The notes: generated by a model from the sequence alone, not told the origin. DNA of 64,000 nt from Eubacterium sp. AF16-48 (GCF_003479405.1 NZ_QUHB01000002.1:124001-188000), one strand, 5' to 3'. Positions 42,624-51,474 are shown, numbered from the stretch's first letter. Numbers and translations are program-made.

Positions 42624-43997
42624 CTAAATTTTTATCCATCCAAATGCGTTGGCAATGGAACTTAAAAGTATAATTACTGCAAATATCGGGCAAAGATATT
42701 TAATCATAAAATTAAATATTTTTCTACGTCTGAAAGTGCTTTCGCCACGGAGAACTTCGGCTTCTACGGTTTTTAAACCAATAACCTTTGATACAAGAAT
42801 ACATGTAGCAAATGCAGCAATAGGCATCATCACAGAGTTAGTTAAAAAGTCAAAGAAATCCAAAAACTGCATTCCGATAATTTTAACCCATGATAGTGGA
42901 CCATAACCGAAACATGAAAGGCTTCCAAGAGCAATCATAATGAAGCCAAGTATAACAGTTGATTTTTTTCTGTGCCAGCCAAATTCATCTTCAAAAGTAG
43001 AAACGGCACTTTCCGTTAAAGCAATGGAGCTTGTCAGAGCGGCAAACAGCACTAAGGTAAAGAACAGTATTCCTACAACGGTGCTTAACCCCATACTGTC
43101 AAACATTTTTGGAAGTGTTATAAACATAAGTGACGGCCCTGACTGTAGGGCATCCGGGTCACCGCCTGAAAACGCAAACACCGCAGGAATAATCATAAGA
43201 CCTGCCATAATTGCTATAGCTGTGTCAAAAAATTCTACATTTCTGGTAGAGTCTTCAATTGAAACATCCTTTTTCATGTATGAACCAAATGTAATTAAGA
43301 TACCCATGGCAATTGATAAAGAATAAAACATCTGTCCCATTGCAGCAACAACGGTCATCCATGAAAAGTTCTTAAAGTTTGGAACAAGGAAATACTTCAC
43401 TCCTGCTAATGCACCGGGACGGGTTACAGAGTAAACGGCAATTATAATTGATAAAACAATTAATATAGGCATCATAAATTTTGAAACACGTTCAATGCCA
43501 TTTCTAACCCCGGCATATATAACAATCAGTGTCAGCAATGTAAATATAATAAAGCATATTTCAGCTGAAAATCCACCGGAAATAAAATCCGTAAAATAAC
43601 TGTCTCCCGCTAAAAGTTTGCTGTCACCTACAATATATTCAACCAGATATTTAATTACCCAGCCACCGATAACTGAATAGTAGGGAACAATCAATATAGG
43701 GATAATAGCATTAATCCATCCTCCAAATTTTGAAAAAGGGGATTTGCTGAAAAATTTAAAAGCACCTACAGGACTTTTTTTAGTCATTCGTCCAATAGAT
43801 GTTTCAGCAACAATCATTGTGTAACCAAAGGTAAGAGCCAGAATAATATAAATTAAAAGGAAGATTCCACCACCATATTTTGCCGCTAAATAGGGGAATC
43901 TCCAAATATTTCCCAGTCCTACGGAAGCCCCGGCTGCCGACAATACAAAACCCAGTCTGCCGGAGAAGGAACTTCTTTTTTCATTATGTTCTTTCAT
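42624..43997 (-). CDS. Neurotransmitter:sodium symporter (NSS/SNF) family transporter
   Basis: 457 residues, about 11 membrane segments. RLGFVLSAAGASVGLGNIWRFPYLAAKYGGG at the N-terminus is the Na+ and substrate site of TM1 in the LeuT fold, followed by ETSIGRMTKKSP. Later YSLSIAMGILITFGSYM is TM6, the substrate-binding unwound helix. Bacterial members import amino acids (Trp, Leu, Tyr), and the substrate here is unknown. Monocistronic; AGAGGTAAAATT precedes the ATG. Confidence 0.92.
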   Translation of the reverse strand: MKEHNEKRSSFSGRLGFVLSAAGASVGLGNIWRFPYLAAKYGGGIFLLIYIILALTFGYTMIVAETSIGRMTKKSPVGAFKFFSKSPFSKFGGWINAIIPILIVPYYSVIGGWVIKYLVEYIVGDSKLLAGDSYFTDFISGGFSAEICFIIFTLLTLIVIYAGVRNGIERVSKFMMPILIVLSIIIAVYSVTRPGALAGVKYFLVPNFKNFSWMTVVAAMGQMFYSLSIAMGILITFGSYMKKDVSIEDSTRNVEFFDTAIAIMAGLMIIPAVFAFSGGDPDALQSGPSLMFITLPKMFDSMGLSTVVGILFFTLVLFAALTSSIALTESAVSTFEDEFGWHRKKSTVILGFIMIALGSLSCFGYGPLSWVKIIGMQFLDFFDFLTNSVMMPIAAFATCILVSKVIGLKTVEAEVLRGESTFRRRKIFNFMIKYLCPIFAVIILLSSIANAFGWIKI

Positions 43998-44199
43998 ATA
44001 ATTTTACCTCTCATAATTATTCGCAACGTATTTAATGAGCATAACATATAGAAGAGAAAAACACAATAAATTTGCCCGGAGAAAATCAAAAGAAACATCA
44101 ATACAATGTGAAAAAAATATCAAGGATAGGATAAGTATAAAATATTGTAAAAATATGTTATAATCAGTAGGTTGAAAAATATAGAAAATGGAGAGAAAA

Positions 44200-44670
44200 A
44201 TGAAATTATTGTTTAAACAGAGAATTTTTTCGTGGATTGATTCCTATGACATATATGATGAAAAGGGAAATACAGTTTATATCGTAAAGGGACAAATATC
44301 TTTTGGACACCGTCTGAAAATTTATGATGCAGCAAATAAAGAAATAGGAACATTAAAGGAGCGGGTTTTAACGTGGCTTCCGATTTTTGATATATATGAA
44401 GGGGAAAACAAGATTGGCAGTATAAGTAAAGAAATGACATTTTTCAAACCAAAGTATGATATTGATTTTAACGGTTGGCATGTGGAAGGAAACTACATGG
44501 AATGGGATTACACAATAACCGATAGAAACGGAGGCACTGTGGCAACCGTTTCTAAAGAACTATTTAAATTATCCGATACATATGTACTTGATATTGTAAA
44601 TCCACAGGATGCACTACATGTTTTGATGTTTGTATTGGCAATCGACGCAGAAAAGTGTTCAAGAAATTAA
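44200..44670 (+). CDS. LURP-one-related (YxjI-like) protein
   Basis: 156 residues from ATG 44200, with GGAGAG upstream. A repeating beta pattern, FSWIDSYDIYDEKGNTVYIVKG, then LKIYDAANKEIGTLKERVLTWLPIFDIYEG, matches the tubby-like barrel of the LURP-one/DUF567 family. Soluble, predicted to bind lipids or to sit at membranes; role in bacteria unknown. Confidence 0.83.
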   Translation: MKLLFKQRIFSWIDSYDIYDEKGNTVYIVKGQISFGHRLKIYDAANKEIGTLKERVLTWLPIFDIYEGENKIGSISKEMTFFKPKYDIDFNGWHVEGNYMEWDYTITDRNGGTVATVSKELFKLSDTYVLDIVNPQDALHVLMFVLAIDAEKCSRN

Positions 44671-44674
44671 AAGG

Positions 44675-45982
44675 TTAGGATTCTTTTATGGTAATAATGG
44701 TGTGGAAAGCCATTTTACTTTCGTCGAAATACATTTTAATATTTCCATTGTAACGGTCTATTACACGGTTAATGCTTTTGACACCAAAACCATGATTTTT
44801 AGACCCCTTCTTGGTGGTAACAGGTCGCCCGTTTTTATCAAAAGTAGGAACAACCCTACATGTGTTAATAATGTTGATTACAGTGAGAGATGAGTTTGGC
44901 TCAAAGCTTACGCTCATTTCTATATACGAATCCGGTATGTCACTGCATGCCTCTACGGCATTATCTAAAAGGTTACAAAAGAGAGAAGTTAATTCTTCAT
45001 ATTTTAAATTTTGTAATAATTTTTTCCTTATATCAACTTTAAAAGAAATATGCTTATCGCGACAGATTTTCATATAATGACATAATATGGAGTTAAGAAC
45101 TTCATTATCTGACACATGAACCGAGTCTTTCAGGTCTGATGAATTTAACAGACTTTCAAGGTATCGGCTTATTTTTTCTCTATTATTCTCATCGTTAAGG
45201 CGGTTTATTGTCTGTAAATGATTTTTTATATCGTGAATCAGAATTTGTTGATTTTCATTTTGATTAAATAATGATTTATAATATTCTGTCATATCATATT
45301 CTTTTTGCAGCTGAATTTGAAGCTGGGTGGATTCACTGCTTTTGTCAATTGTATAGTGATAAATATAAAAGATTAAAATATTAATTCCTAATAGAAGAAA
45401 CGTACAGGAAAACAGCATATATTTAAAATGCTCAGGCATATTTTTACTAAGAATAATGGCAACTAAGGTTGATATTATATAAAGCGAAATAAGAGGAATG
45501 ACGTTAAGTAATGCAGTGGGGATACTAAATGAGTCATTTCTTTCTTTTGAGCCGTGCATAAATACAACTATAAGTCTGAGCATAATAAAGTATGTTATTT
45601 TACATAAAAGGGCAACAACACACAAATACACTATATGGGAATCAGAGTAGAGAAAGTCTATGCTGATAAGGGATTTTAACTGTAAAATAACTACCTCACT
45701 AAGAGTCATAATACAGGTCAGTGTTAAGGCATTAAATAATGCAGAGTGCCATTTAGCATCATAAAGGAAGAAAATTAAAATAAAGTTTATAAGTACGAAT
45801 AATGCAATATTAATATAGAAAATCATTGCAAGGGAAATTAAGAAAAGACAGACATATCCCATAGCAATAAAGAGACATTCCACCTTCTTTGAATATTTAG
45901 GATTAAATAGGTGATTGCAATACCATCCTAAAATAATTGCTTCTATAATATATACAAATATGTAAAGAACTGTTACAGCCAA
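44675..45982 (-). CDS. agrC: AgrC-type sensor histidine kinase (GHKL)
   Basis: 435 residues. Six or seven membrane segments (1-215) form the autoinducer sensor. H-box LIHDIKNHLQTINRLNDE near residue 250 holds the phosphorylated His. N-box LFCNLLDNAVEACS and G-box KNHGFGVKSINRVIDRYNG bind ATP. These are standard for the HPK10 peptide-sensing kinases. It follows the response regulator by five bases, and divergent agrD-agrB is 1 kb away. It should sense the cyclic peptide made by AgrD/AgrB. Confidence 0.9.
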   Translation of the reverse strand: MAVTVLYIFVYIIEAIILGWYCNHLFNPKYSKKVECLFIAMGYVCLFLISLAMIFYINIALFVLINFILIFFLYDAKWHSALFNALTLTCIMTLSEVVILQLKSLISIDFLYSDSHIVYLCVVALLCKITYFIMLRLIVVFMHGSKERNDSFSIPTALLNVIPLISLYIISTLVAIILSKNMPEHFKYMLFSCTFLLLGINILIFYIYHYTIDKSSESTQLQIQLQKEYDMTEYYKSLFNQNENQQILIHDIKNHLQTINRLNDENNREKISRYLESLLNSSDLKDSVHVSDNEVLNSILCHYMKICRDKHISFKVDIRKKLLQNLKYEELTSLFCNLLDNAVEACSDIPDSYIEMSVSFEPNSSLTVINIINTCRVVPTFDKNGRPVTTKKGSKNHGFGVKSINRVIDRYNGNIKMYFDESKMAFHTIITIKES

Positions 45983-45987
45983 TGTGG

Positions 45988-46695
45988 TTACCTCGTACTT
46001 TCTAAATATAGTAAATATGCATCCTTAAATCCGGTGTATTTCCTTCGGGTTAAATATGCCTTAAAGCGGTCATTACACAAGTGAATTAAAGTATGGTCAA
46101 AATTAGATACATACTTCAGATTTACAATAAAGCTTCGATGGGAAGCAAAAAAGCAGGGCATTTTTAATACTTCTAACCAATGTCTCATGCTATGTATTGA
46201 CTCGTAATCCTGTTTTAGTGTATGAATAATGGTTTTGTGACCGTGAGTTTCTGCAAATACAATGTCTGATGCGGGTACCGTATAAACTCCGTTTTTTGTT
46301 TCAATTGGAATTTTGGTGACAGTTGTATTGTATAACTCAATGGCATCTTTCAGGTTTCTGAATAATCGGTTAGGGTCAACAGGTTTTGAAAGATAGCGGA
46401 ACACGTGAAAACGCATGGCATCATCTAAATATTCCGAGTAAGAAGTTACAATAAAAATAATTATGTTGGGATTTTTGTTTTTTAATTCATTTCCAACGTA
46501 TATTCCGTTAAGCCCCGGCATTTCAATATCGAGAAAAACAATATCTTTATCCATTGAGTCTGCCAGCAAGTCCTCTCCGTTATCATATATAACAATTTCT
46601 GGAAGCTTTAGGGAATTATTTTGGAAAAAAAGATTTAATGTATCATTTAATTGTTCTGCAATTTCTAAGTCATCATCACATATTAAAATACGCAT
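45988..46695 (-). CDS. agrA: LytTR response regulator, AgrA-like
   Basis: 235 residues. Receiver domain with ILICDDDLEIAE and VFLDIEMPGLNG (phospho-Asp), and Lys in RYLSKPVDP. C-terminal LytTR domain with TVPASDIVFAETHGHKTIIHT and HRSFIVNLKYVSNFD. It probably activates both the agrDB and agrAC promoters in the intergenic region. AAAGGGGGGTTACC precedes the ATG. Confidence 0.9.
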   Translation of the reverse strand: MRILICDDDLEIAEQLNDTLNLFFQNNSLKLPEIVIYDNGEDLLADSMDKDIVFLDIEMPGLNGIYVGNELKNKNPNIIIFIVTSYSEYLDDAMRFHVFRYLSKPVDPNRLFRNLKDAIELYNTTVTKIPIETKNGVYTVPASDIVFAETHGHKTIIHTLKQDYESIHSMRHWLEVLKMPCFFASHRSFIVNLKYVSNFDHTLIHLCNDRFKAYLTRRKYTGFKDAYLLYLESTR

Positions 46696-46733
46696 GGTAA
46701 CCCCCCTTTATCACAAATTATAAAACTGAAAAC

Positions 46734-46903
46734 ATTATACTATAAAAAAATGATAAAGGACATATAACAAGCATAAAAAGACAAAATTCGACCTTTTTTG
46801 GTAGGGTGCTAAACCCTGTAAAGAGTTTAAAACTACCAAAAAGTGGTAAAAAATGTCTTTTCGTGCTTAGGGTATCGATTTTTTGAAAAAAATAATGTAT
46901 TAT
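46734..46903. promoter_or_regulatory. agr divergent control region with nested inverted repeats
   Basis: Between agrA and agrD lie several inverted repeats: CTTTTTTGGTAG (46793-46804) with CTACCAAAAAG (46833-46843), inside it AGGGT/ACCCT (46803-46817), and overlapping it TACCA-AAAAG-TGGTA (46834-46848). A TATAAT -10 for agrA is at 46734-46739 (complement strand), and TATTAT at 46898-46903 may serve agrD, with no good -35, as expected for an activator-dependent promoter. Candidate AgrA sites. Confidence 0.55.
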
Positions 46904-46935
46904 AACTCCATAATTCAGGAAAGGGGGAATTAGAT

Positions 46936-47088
46936 ATGGAAAGAAAGAATATGGTAAAGCCATCAGCAAAGCTTGTTGAAAAAACACTTAACAGAATGCT
47001 TAAAGTTGATGCTAATTCTACATCATGTGCATTGATTTATCAGCCAAAGGCTCCAAAAGAGTTAGAACGCTTTAGAGGTGAAAAATAA
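46936..47088 (+). CDS. agrD: AgrD-type cyclic autoinducer precursor peptide
   Basis: 50 residues. An amphipathic N-terminal helix (1-23) is followed by DANSTSCALIYQPKAPKELE. The Cys with the fourth residue after it (CALIY) can form a five-residue thiolactone ring, and QPKAPKELERF is the acidic/basic recognition tail removed by AgrB. The mature signal would be around TSCALIY with a variable N-terminal tail. Its stop overlaps the agrB ATG (TAATG). AAGGGGGAATTAGAT precedes the ATG. Confidence 0.9.
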   Translation: MERKNMVKPSAKLVEKTLNRMLKVDANSTSCALIYQPKAPKELERFRGEK

Positions 47089-47681
47089 TGAAATACTTAT
47101 CAAAGCATGTGGCCACATGGTTAATACGCTGCGGGGCAATAGATGAGATGGATCGGGAACTATATGAGTATGCAGTATATAGCTTGATTTTTTTAATAGC
47201 GCCATTAGCAATAATTTTGACATTTGGAATTATGATGGACAGGGTATTGGAAAGCATTATAATCATAATACCATTTATGTGTGTCAGAAAATTTAGTGGT
47301 GGATTCCACGCTAAGCATGTTTGGGTATGCATCCTTTGTTCATGCAGTGTGTTATTTATGTGTGTTTACATGGTTACAAATATTAAATATATTTTTGTAC
47401 TTAATATTTGTGTAGTGTTAGCTGTAACCAGCCTGATTATATTAAGCCCTATTGATTCAGAAAGCAGAAAGCTGTATGAAGGGGAGATTGTAAAGTACAA
47501 AAAAGTTACAGCTGCCATATCATTAGTGTTTGGGGGACTCTATTGTGTATGTTTACTTACAGATAATATAACATATGCTATTTGCATAGCAGAAGGAATT
47601 ATGTTACCGGCAAGTTTGCAAATACCTTGTATATTGCTAAAACTAAAGAGTAAAGAAAAATTGGGGGAAAGTTATAATTGA
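47088..47681 (+). CDS. agrB: AgrB-type autoinducer-processing membrane protease
   Basis: 197 residues with five or six membrane segments. The RKFSGGFHAKH motif has the catalytic His and is followed by the catalytic Cys (CILCS). AgrB cleaves the AgrD tail, closes the thiolactone and exports the signal. Translationally coupled to agrD, in the D-then-B order common in Clostridia and opposite to the staphylococcal B-D order. Confidence 0.93.
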   Translation: MKYLSKHVATWLIRCGAIDEMDRELYEYAVYSLIFLIAPLAIILTFGIMMDRVLESIIIIIPFMCVRKFSGGFHAKHVWVCILCSCSVLFMCVYMVTNIKYIFVLNICVVLAVTSLIILSPIDSESRKLYEGEIVKYKKVTAAISLVFGGLYCVCLLTDNITYAICIAEGIMLPASLQIPCILLKLKSKEKLGESYN

Positions 47682-47690
47682 AAAATACTA

Positions 47691-47722
47691 AAAAATCCGT
47701 TGCTAAAACAACGGATTTTTTT
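47691..47722 (+). terminator. Intrinsic terminator after agrB
   Basis: AAATCCGTTG pairs with CAACGGATTT around CTAAAA, with a seven-U tail. Confidence 0.92.
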
Positions 47723-47785
47723 CTGCTGATAGTATATATTAAAGATAAATAATTTAAACTAATACAGGAAAGGAAGTTAATATAT

Positions 47786-49000
47786 ATGAGCAGAATTAAT
47801 GAAAAATCAGGTATAAGCAAATCCACAGAGAGAATTAAAGAATATTTAATAAGGTTAAATAAAGGGGAAAGTTTAGAAAGTGTCAGGGCGGACTTTGTAA
47901 AGGAATTTAAGGAAGTGAATGCTTCTGAAATAATGCTTGCTGAACAAAGATTATTAAGAGATGGAACACCGTTAGAGGAAGTGCAGAAATTATGCGATGT
48001 TCATTCAGCATTGTTTCATGGAAAAACAAGAGAGGAAAGAATTGCCAATACAGAAAAGGCTGTAGGGGAATCAATGAAAAATCAGAGAATGGCGGCGGCA
48101 GCAGAATTAATTGCAATTCCGGGGCATCCGCTTGAAACATTTACTGAGGAAAATGAAAAGTTACAAAAAATAATTGATGAATGTAGGGATAAAATAAAAA
48201 CAGGAAAAATTAATCCCGATTTATTGCAGGAACTTAGACAACTTTCAATTCACTATGCTAAAAAAGGGGACTTGCTTTATCCACATTTGAAAGTTAAATA
48301 TGAAATCAGTGGCCCATCAGATGTAATGTGGACTGTAGATGATGAAATAAGGGATGAATTATCTGTATTAGCACAATCAAATACAGGTGATGAAAAATGG
48401 ATAAAGAAATTTGAAGCACTTTTTACAAGGGCAGAAGAGATGATTTATAAGGAGGCAAACATACTCTTTCCTAATTGTGCGTTAAATTTTACTGAGGAAG
48501 AATGGCATGGAATTTATGTGGATTCAAAGGATTATCCGGAATGCTTTGGAGTAACCGGTAAAATATGGAAAGACGGAGAAAAGTCAGTTAAAGAAGAGAA
48601 AACTGCATTTAGTGAAGAAAAAATAATTATGGCAGGAGGAAGCTTTACTTTACAGCAATTGGAGGCTATGCTTAATACAATACCTCTTGAAATAACATTT
48701 ATTGATGATGAAAATATTAACAGATATTTTAATGATGGACCGAAAGTATTTAAGCGTCCTAAAATGGCAATAGGAAGGGAGGTATTTTCCTGCCATCCGC
48801 CGAAAATTGAACAGCGTGTCAGGGGCATTATTGATGAGTTCAGGGCAGGAAAGCTTGACAAAGTACCTGTGTGGATGGAGAAAAACGGAAAAACCATGTT
48901 AGTAACTTATATGGCGGTAAGAAATAAAGATAATGAATATCTTGGAACAATGGAATTGGTTCAGGATATGGAATTTGCAAAAGAACACTTTGCTAAATAG
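47786..49000 (+). CDS. DUF438 protein with hemerythrin-like and PAS domains
   Basis: 404 residues. DUF438 N-terminal helices (20-90, RIKEYLIRLNKGESLESVRADF), a hemerythrin-like region (about 100-235) with PGHPLETFTEEN, HYAKKGDLLYPHL and DEIRDEL, and a PAS-like C-terminal domain (about 285-400) with LNTIPLEITFIDDENINRYF and GREVFSCHPPK. Such proteins are thought to sense oxygen, redox state or metal; the sensed cue is unknown here. Monocistronic with a terminator. Confidence 0.85.
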   Translation: MSRINEKSGISKSTERIKEYLIRLNKGESLESVRADFVKEFKEVNASEIMLAEQRLLRDGTPLEEVQKLCDVHSALFHGKTREERIANTEKAVGESMKNQRMAAAAELIAIPGHPLETFTEENEKLQKIIDECRDKIKTGKINPDLLQELRQLSIHYAKKGDLLYPHLKVKYEISGPSDVMWTVDDEIRDELSVLAQSNTGDEKWIKKFEALFTRAEEMIYKEANILFPNCALNFTEEEWHGIYVDSKDYPECFGVTGKIWKDGEKSVKEEKTAFSEEKIIMAGGSFTLQQLEAMLNTIPLEITFIDDENINRYFNDGPKVFKRPKMAIGREVFSCHPPKIEQRVRGIIDEFRAGKLDKVPVWMEKNGKTMLVTYMAVRNKDNEYLGTMELVQDMEFAKEHFAK

Positions 49001-49005
49001 TTTGT

Positions 49006-49041
49006 AAAACCGGAAGGAGGCATATGTCACTTCCGGTTTTT
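49006..49041 (+). terminator. Intrinsic terminator after the DUF438 gene
   Basis: AAAACCGGAAG (49006-49016) pairs with CTTCCGGTTTT (49030-49040), followed by T. Confidence 0.88.
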
Positions 49042-49089
49042 GTTTCATTGTTAAATAACATATGCTAAGATATAGCATAGATATTATAT

Positions 49090-49196
49090 GGGAGGAAACA
49101 AATGAACGAAGTTCATTTCTTGTTAATGTTTCCGACGAAATGCCGCTGACCGAAGGGAGGGGGCAACACATATTAGACAGGGAGGAAACAAATGAA
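49090..49196 (+). repeat. Duplicated ribosome site and start: GGGAGGAAACAAATGAA twice
   Basis: The same 17 bases occur at 49090-49106 and at 49180-49196, exactly 90 bases apart and hence in the same frame. Both are complete translation starts. The second is the start of the DUF1648 gene; the first opens a 15-codon ORF. Confidence 0.75.
49102..49149 (+). CDS. Possible 15-residue leader peptide
   Basis: ATG 49102, six bases after GGAGG, encodes MNEVHFLLMFPTKCR and stops 42 bases before the DUF1648 start. It has a better ribosome site than many genes here. It may be a regulatory leader (ribosome stalling) or a by-product of the duplication. The ATGAAC/GTTCAT at its start is palindromic. Confidence 0.35.
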   Translation: MNEVHFLLMFPTKCR

Positions 49197-49650
49197 GGAA
49201 AGAAAGATAAATTTAATAATTAATGTAATATGTTTTCTGATGATTGCAGCTTACGCAATATATATTATAGTTGAATGGAAAAATATACCGGGAACGGTTC
49301 CAACTCATTTTAATGCTGCCGGGAAACCTGATAATTATGGCAGTAAGGCAAGCCTGATTGTTGAACCTATAATTGCATTACTACTTATGGGACTGTTTAT
49401 TTTTATAGAAAAATTCCCACAGGCATGGAATTTTCCGGTTAAAGTTACTGAAGAAAATAAGGAACGTCTGTATGGGTGTGGGCTTAAAATAATTGGAGCA
49501 ATAAAAATTTTAGCAGTTAGTGTATGCATTTATGGGGGACTGAGTTCAGCTTCAAATAATCAGCTTCCGGGCTGGCCGGTATTGGCTGTTATAGTAGCAA
49601 TGTTTGTGGTTGTTATAGTGGGGATTATTTATACAATCAGGAATAAGTAA
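49192..49650 (+). CDS. DUF1648 membrane protein (SdpI-like)
   Basis: 152 residues, four membrane segments (about 7-27, 57-75, 97-118, 128-148). The first loop WKNIPGTVPTHFNAAGKPDNYGSK is the DUF1648 signature found in SdpI, the immunity protein for the SdpC toxin in Bacillus. Here only the DUF1648 half is present. Function is inferred from the family only. Confidence 0.8.
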   Translation: MKERKINLIINVICFLMIAAYAIYIIVEWKNIPGTVPTHFNAAGKPDNYGSKASLIVEPIIALLLMGLFIFIEKFPQAWNFPVKVTEENKERLYGCGLKIIGAIKILAVSVCIYGGLSSASNNQLPGWPVLAVIVAMFVVVIVGIIYTIRNK

Positions 49651-49667
49651 AAATCTATGTTATTAGT

Positions 49668-49901
49668 GTGTTGGTTAATGAGTTTTACGACTATTGTTCC
49701 TTTGATGAGGCGTGTGATTTTTATAAGCGGTATACAGGTAGCAATATAAAAATAAATAAAACTGCTCAAACAATTTCAGTGTCGGGGTATGATGTTAGAA
49801 AAGATAAATTTATAGAAAATTATATTACAATGGATTGGAAAAATAAATTGTACATATATAAAAATCAAGATGGGAAAGATATTGTTTTTGACGGGAAATA
49901 A
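49668..49901 (+). CDS. Small ORF of unknown function, possibly a fragment
   Basis: 77 codons from GTG 49668 with no ribosome site. Reads as a real protein end: FYDYCSFDEACDFYKRYTG, then a Lys-rich YITMDWKNKLYIYKNQDGKD. Possibly a truncated gene whose start was lost. A hairpin (TACAAGC..GGGA / TCCC..GCTTGTA, 49907-49936) follows. Confidence 0.35.
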   Translation: MLVNEFYDYCSFDEACDFYKRYTGSNIKINKTAQTISVSGYDVRKDKFIENYITMDWKNKLYIYKNQDGKDIVFDGK

Positions 49902-49936
49902 AAGTTACAAGCCGGGATTTATTCCCTGCTTGTAGT

Positions 49937-50153
49937 CTTTGCCGTAATGTATCACTTTATAAGATACTCATAAACCATTCCACTGTTTCAGGAGTTGGTG
50001 AAAAATTCTACGCTTTTTTGCTTTACAACGAACCTTGCAGCACCGTACAGAGAAATGCTCAGTCAGAGAAAATCCATTCATATAACAGATAAAGAGACAA
50101 ATGTTACATATTATTTAATTAGTAATAAGGGATTTTACAATATGATTTAAGGA
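49937..50153 (+). other. Decayed stretch before the Nudix fragment
   Basis: About 200 bases with short open pieces only, for example APYREMLSQRKSIHI ... YYLISNKGFYNMI just before 50147, bounded by stops. Looks like debris of a gene; not recognised. Confidence 0.35.
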
Positions 50154-50345
50154 GTGGTAAAGGTATTTGTTTTATGTGAGAATCTGGGAGGAGAGTTTGT
50201 AAATAACATTGAAACAGTTGAAAGCAGATATTTTGCAAAAGAGGAAATACCGGATAACTTAGCAGAAGAAAAAGTAAATCGTCAACAGATACTAATGTGT
50301 TTTGAAGCAAATGAAACTGCTTACTGGACAACAAAGTTTGATTAA
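50154..50345 (+). pseudogene. Nudix hydrolase, C-terminal fragment
   Basis: 63 residues beginning VKVFVLCENLGGEFVNNIETVESRYFAKEEIPDN and ending RQQILMCFEANETAYWTTKFD. This is the characteristic end of ADP-ribose-type Nudix hydrolases in Firmicutes. The Nudix box is absent, so it is a relic. Second Nudix remnant in the window. Confidence 0.75.
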
Positions 50346-50420
50346 TGGTACTATATAGGCAAAGAAAAAACTCCTGATAGAATATGATTAATTAAAGGAG
50401 AAAAGAAAGAGAGGAAAAAT

Positions 50421-50642
50421 ATGAATCCATTAGAGTTAATGAAAGCAAAGGGAATGATACAGGACTTTGGACAAAGACATCCAATGATTCCAAAATTTTT
50501 CAAGCGTGCCAGTCTTGAAATAAAGGAAGGTACAATAATAGAAATGGTGGTTACTGCACCGGATGGAGAACCTATAAAGACTAATTTCAGAGTGCAGGCG
50601 GAAGATTTGGAACTTTTAAATAGTTTAAAGGGTATTAGTTAG
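50421..50642 (+). CDS. Small conserved protein of unknown function
   Basis: 73 residues, ribosome site GAGAGGAAAAAT before the ATG. NPLELMKAKGMIQDFGQRHPMIPKF, then EGTIIEMVVTAPDGEPIKTNFRV. I have the impression of a small Lachnospiraceae family with this layout, but no function is known. Separated by 18 bases from the next gene. Confidence 0.55.
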   Translation: MNPLELMKAKGMIQDFGQRHPMIPKFFKRASLEIKEGTIIEMVVTAPDGEPIKTNFRVQAEDLELLNSLKGIS

Positions 50643-50660
50643 TTTTAAAGGAGGAGAGTC

Positions 50661-51467
50661 ATGAATAAAAAGTTTATATTTAAAGCAATGACAATTTGGG
50701 CTTTATGTGTTGTAATGTCAACACCGGTTGTGGCTGCCACTAAAAATGATAACAGGGAAGCGGTGACAACTGCCACAAAAAAGTCAGATGAGTTGTCGGG
50801 GAAACTGGTTACCAAAAAGGGAAAAACATATTATGTGGTAAAAGGTAAAAAGGTCAAAAATAAGGTTATTACCATTAAAAAAAGCAGATATTTATTTGAT
50901 GAAAATGGTGTAATGGTTAAAGGATGGGCAAAATATAATAAACATTTTTATTTCTTTGGACGTTCAAATGGTAAACAACTTAAAAACAGAACTATTGACG
51001 GAATAAGAATTTGCAAAAACGGCAGAGCAAAAATAACAAAACTTAATGCTCAAAAAATTAAAACTATGATTAGAGCAAGAAAAATGGTGGATAAAATATG
51101 CAAGTCAACAGATTCAAAAGAAGTGAAATTAAGAAAATGCTTTGACTGGATTTCTGACATACCTTATAAAAGATATCGTTTTCTAAATAAGATATATAAA
51201 GAGAAAGGATGGGAATCTACATTTGCCAATGATATTTTTATAAAGGGTGAAGGCTGTTGCGTTTCCCAGTCATCAGCACTGGCATTTATGGTACATGAAT
51301 GTGGGTACAAAAATGTTTATGTAGTTCACGACACAGGACATGCATGGATGGAACTAAAGGGCAGGGTTTATGATGCTTTGTTTGCAAAGGCTAAGGACTA
51401 TGAAAAATATTATAATCTTCCATATAAAGATTATGGCTGCCATATAGTAGATAAAAGAAAAATATAG
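50661..51467 (+). CDS. Secreted transglutaminase-like protein with cell-wall-binding repeat
   Basis: 268 residues. Signal peptide (1-25, cleavage after VVA). A choline-binding-like wall repeat (about 50-110: KTYYVVKGKKVKN, RYLFDENGVMVKGWAKYNKHFYFFG) followed by a transglutaminase-like domain (about 135-262) with Cys in GEGCCVSQSSALAFMV, His in VHDTGHAWMEL and Asp in YDALF: a complete catalytic triad. Likely acts on cell wall or surface proteins as a peptidase or crosslinker. AAAGGAGGAGAG precedes it. Confidence 0.82.
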   Translation: MNKKFIFKAMTIWALCVVMSTPVVAATKNDNREAVTTATKKSDELSGKLVTKKGKTYYVVKGKKVKNKVITIKKSRYLFDENGVMVKGWAKYNKHFYFFGRSNGKQLKNRTIDGIRICKNGRAKITKLNAQKIKTMIRARKMVDKICKSTDSKEVKLRKCFDWISDIPYKRYRFLNKIYKEKGWESTFANDIFIKGEGCCVSQSSALAFMVHECGYKNVYVVHDTGHAWMELKGRVYDALFAKAKDYEKYYNLPYKDYGCHIVDKRKI

Positions 51468-51474
51468 AATACAT

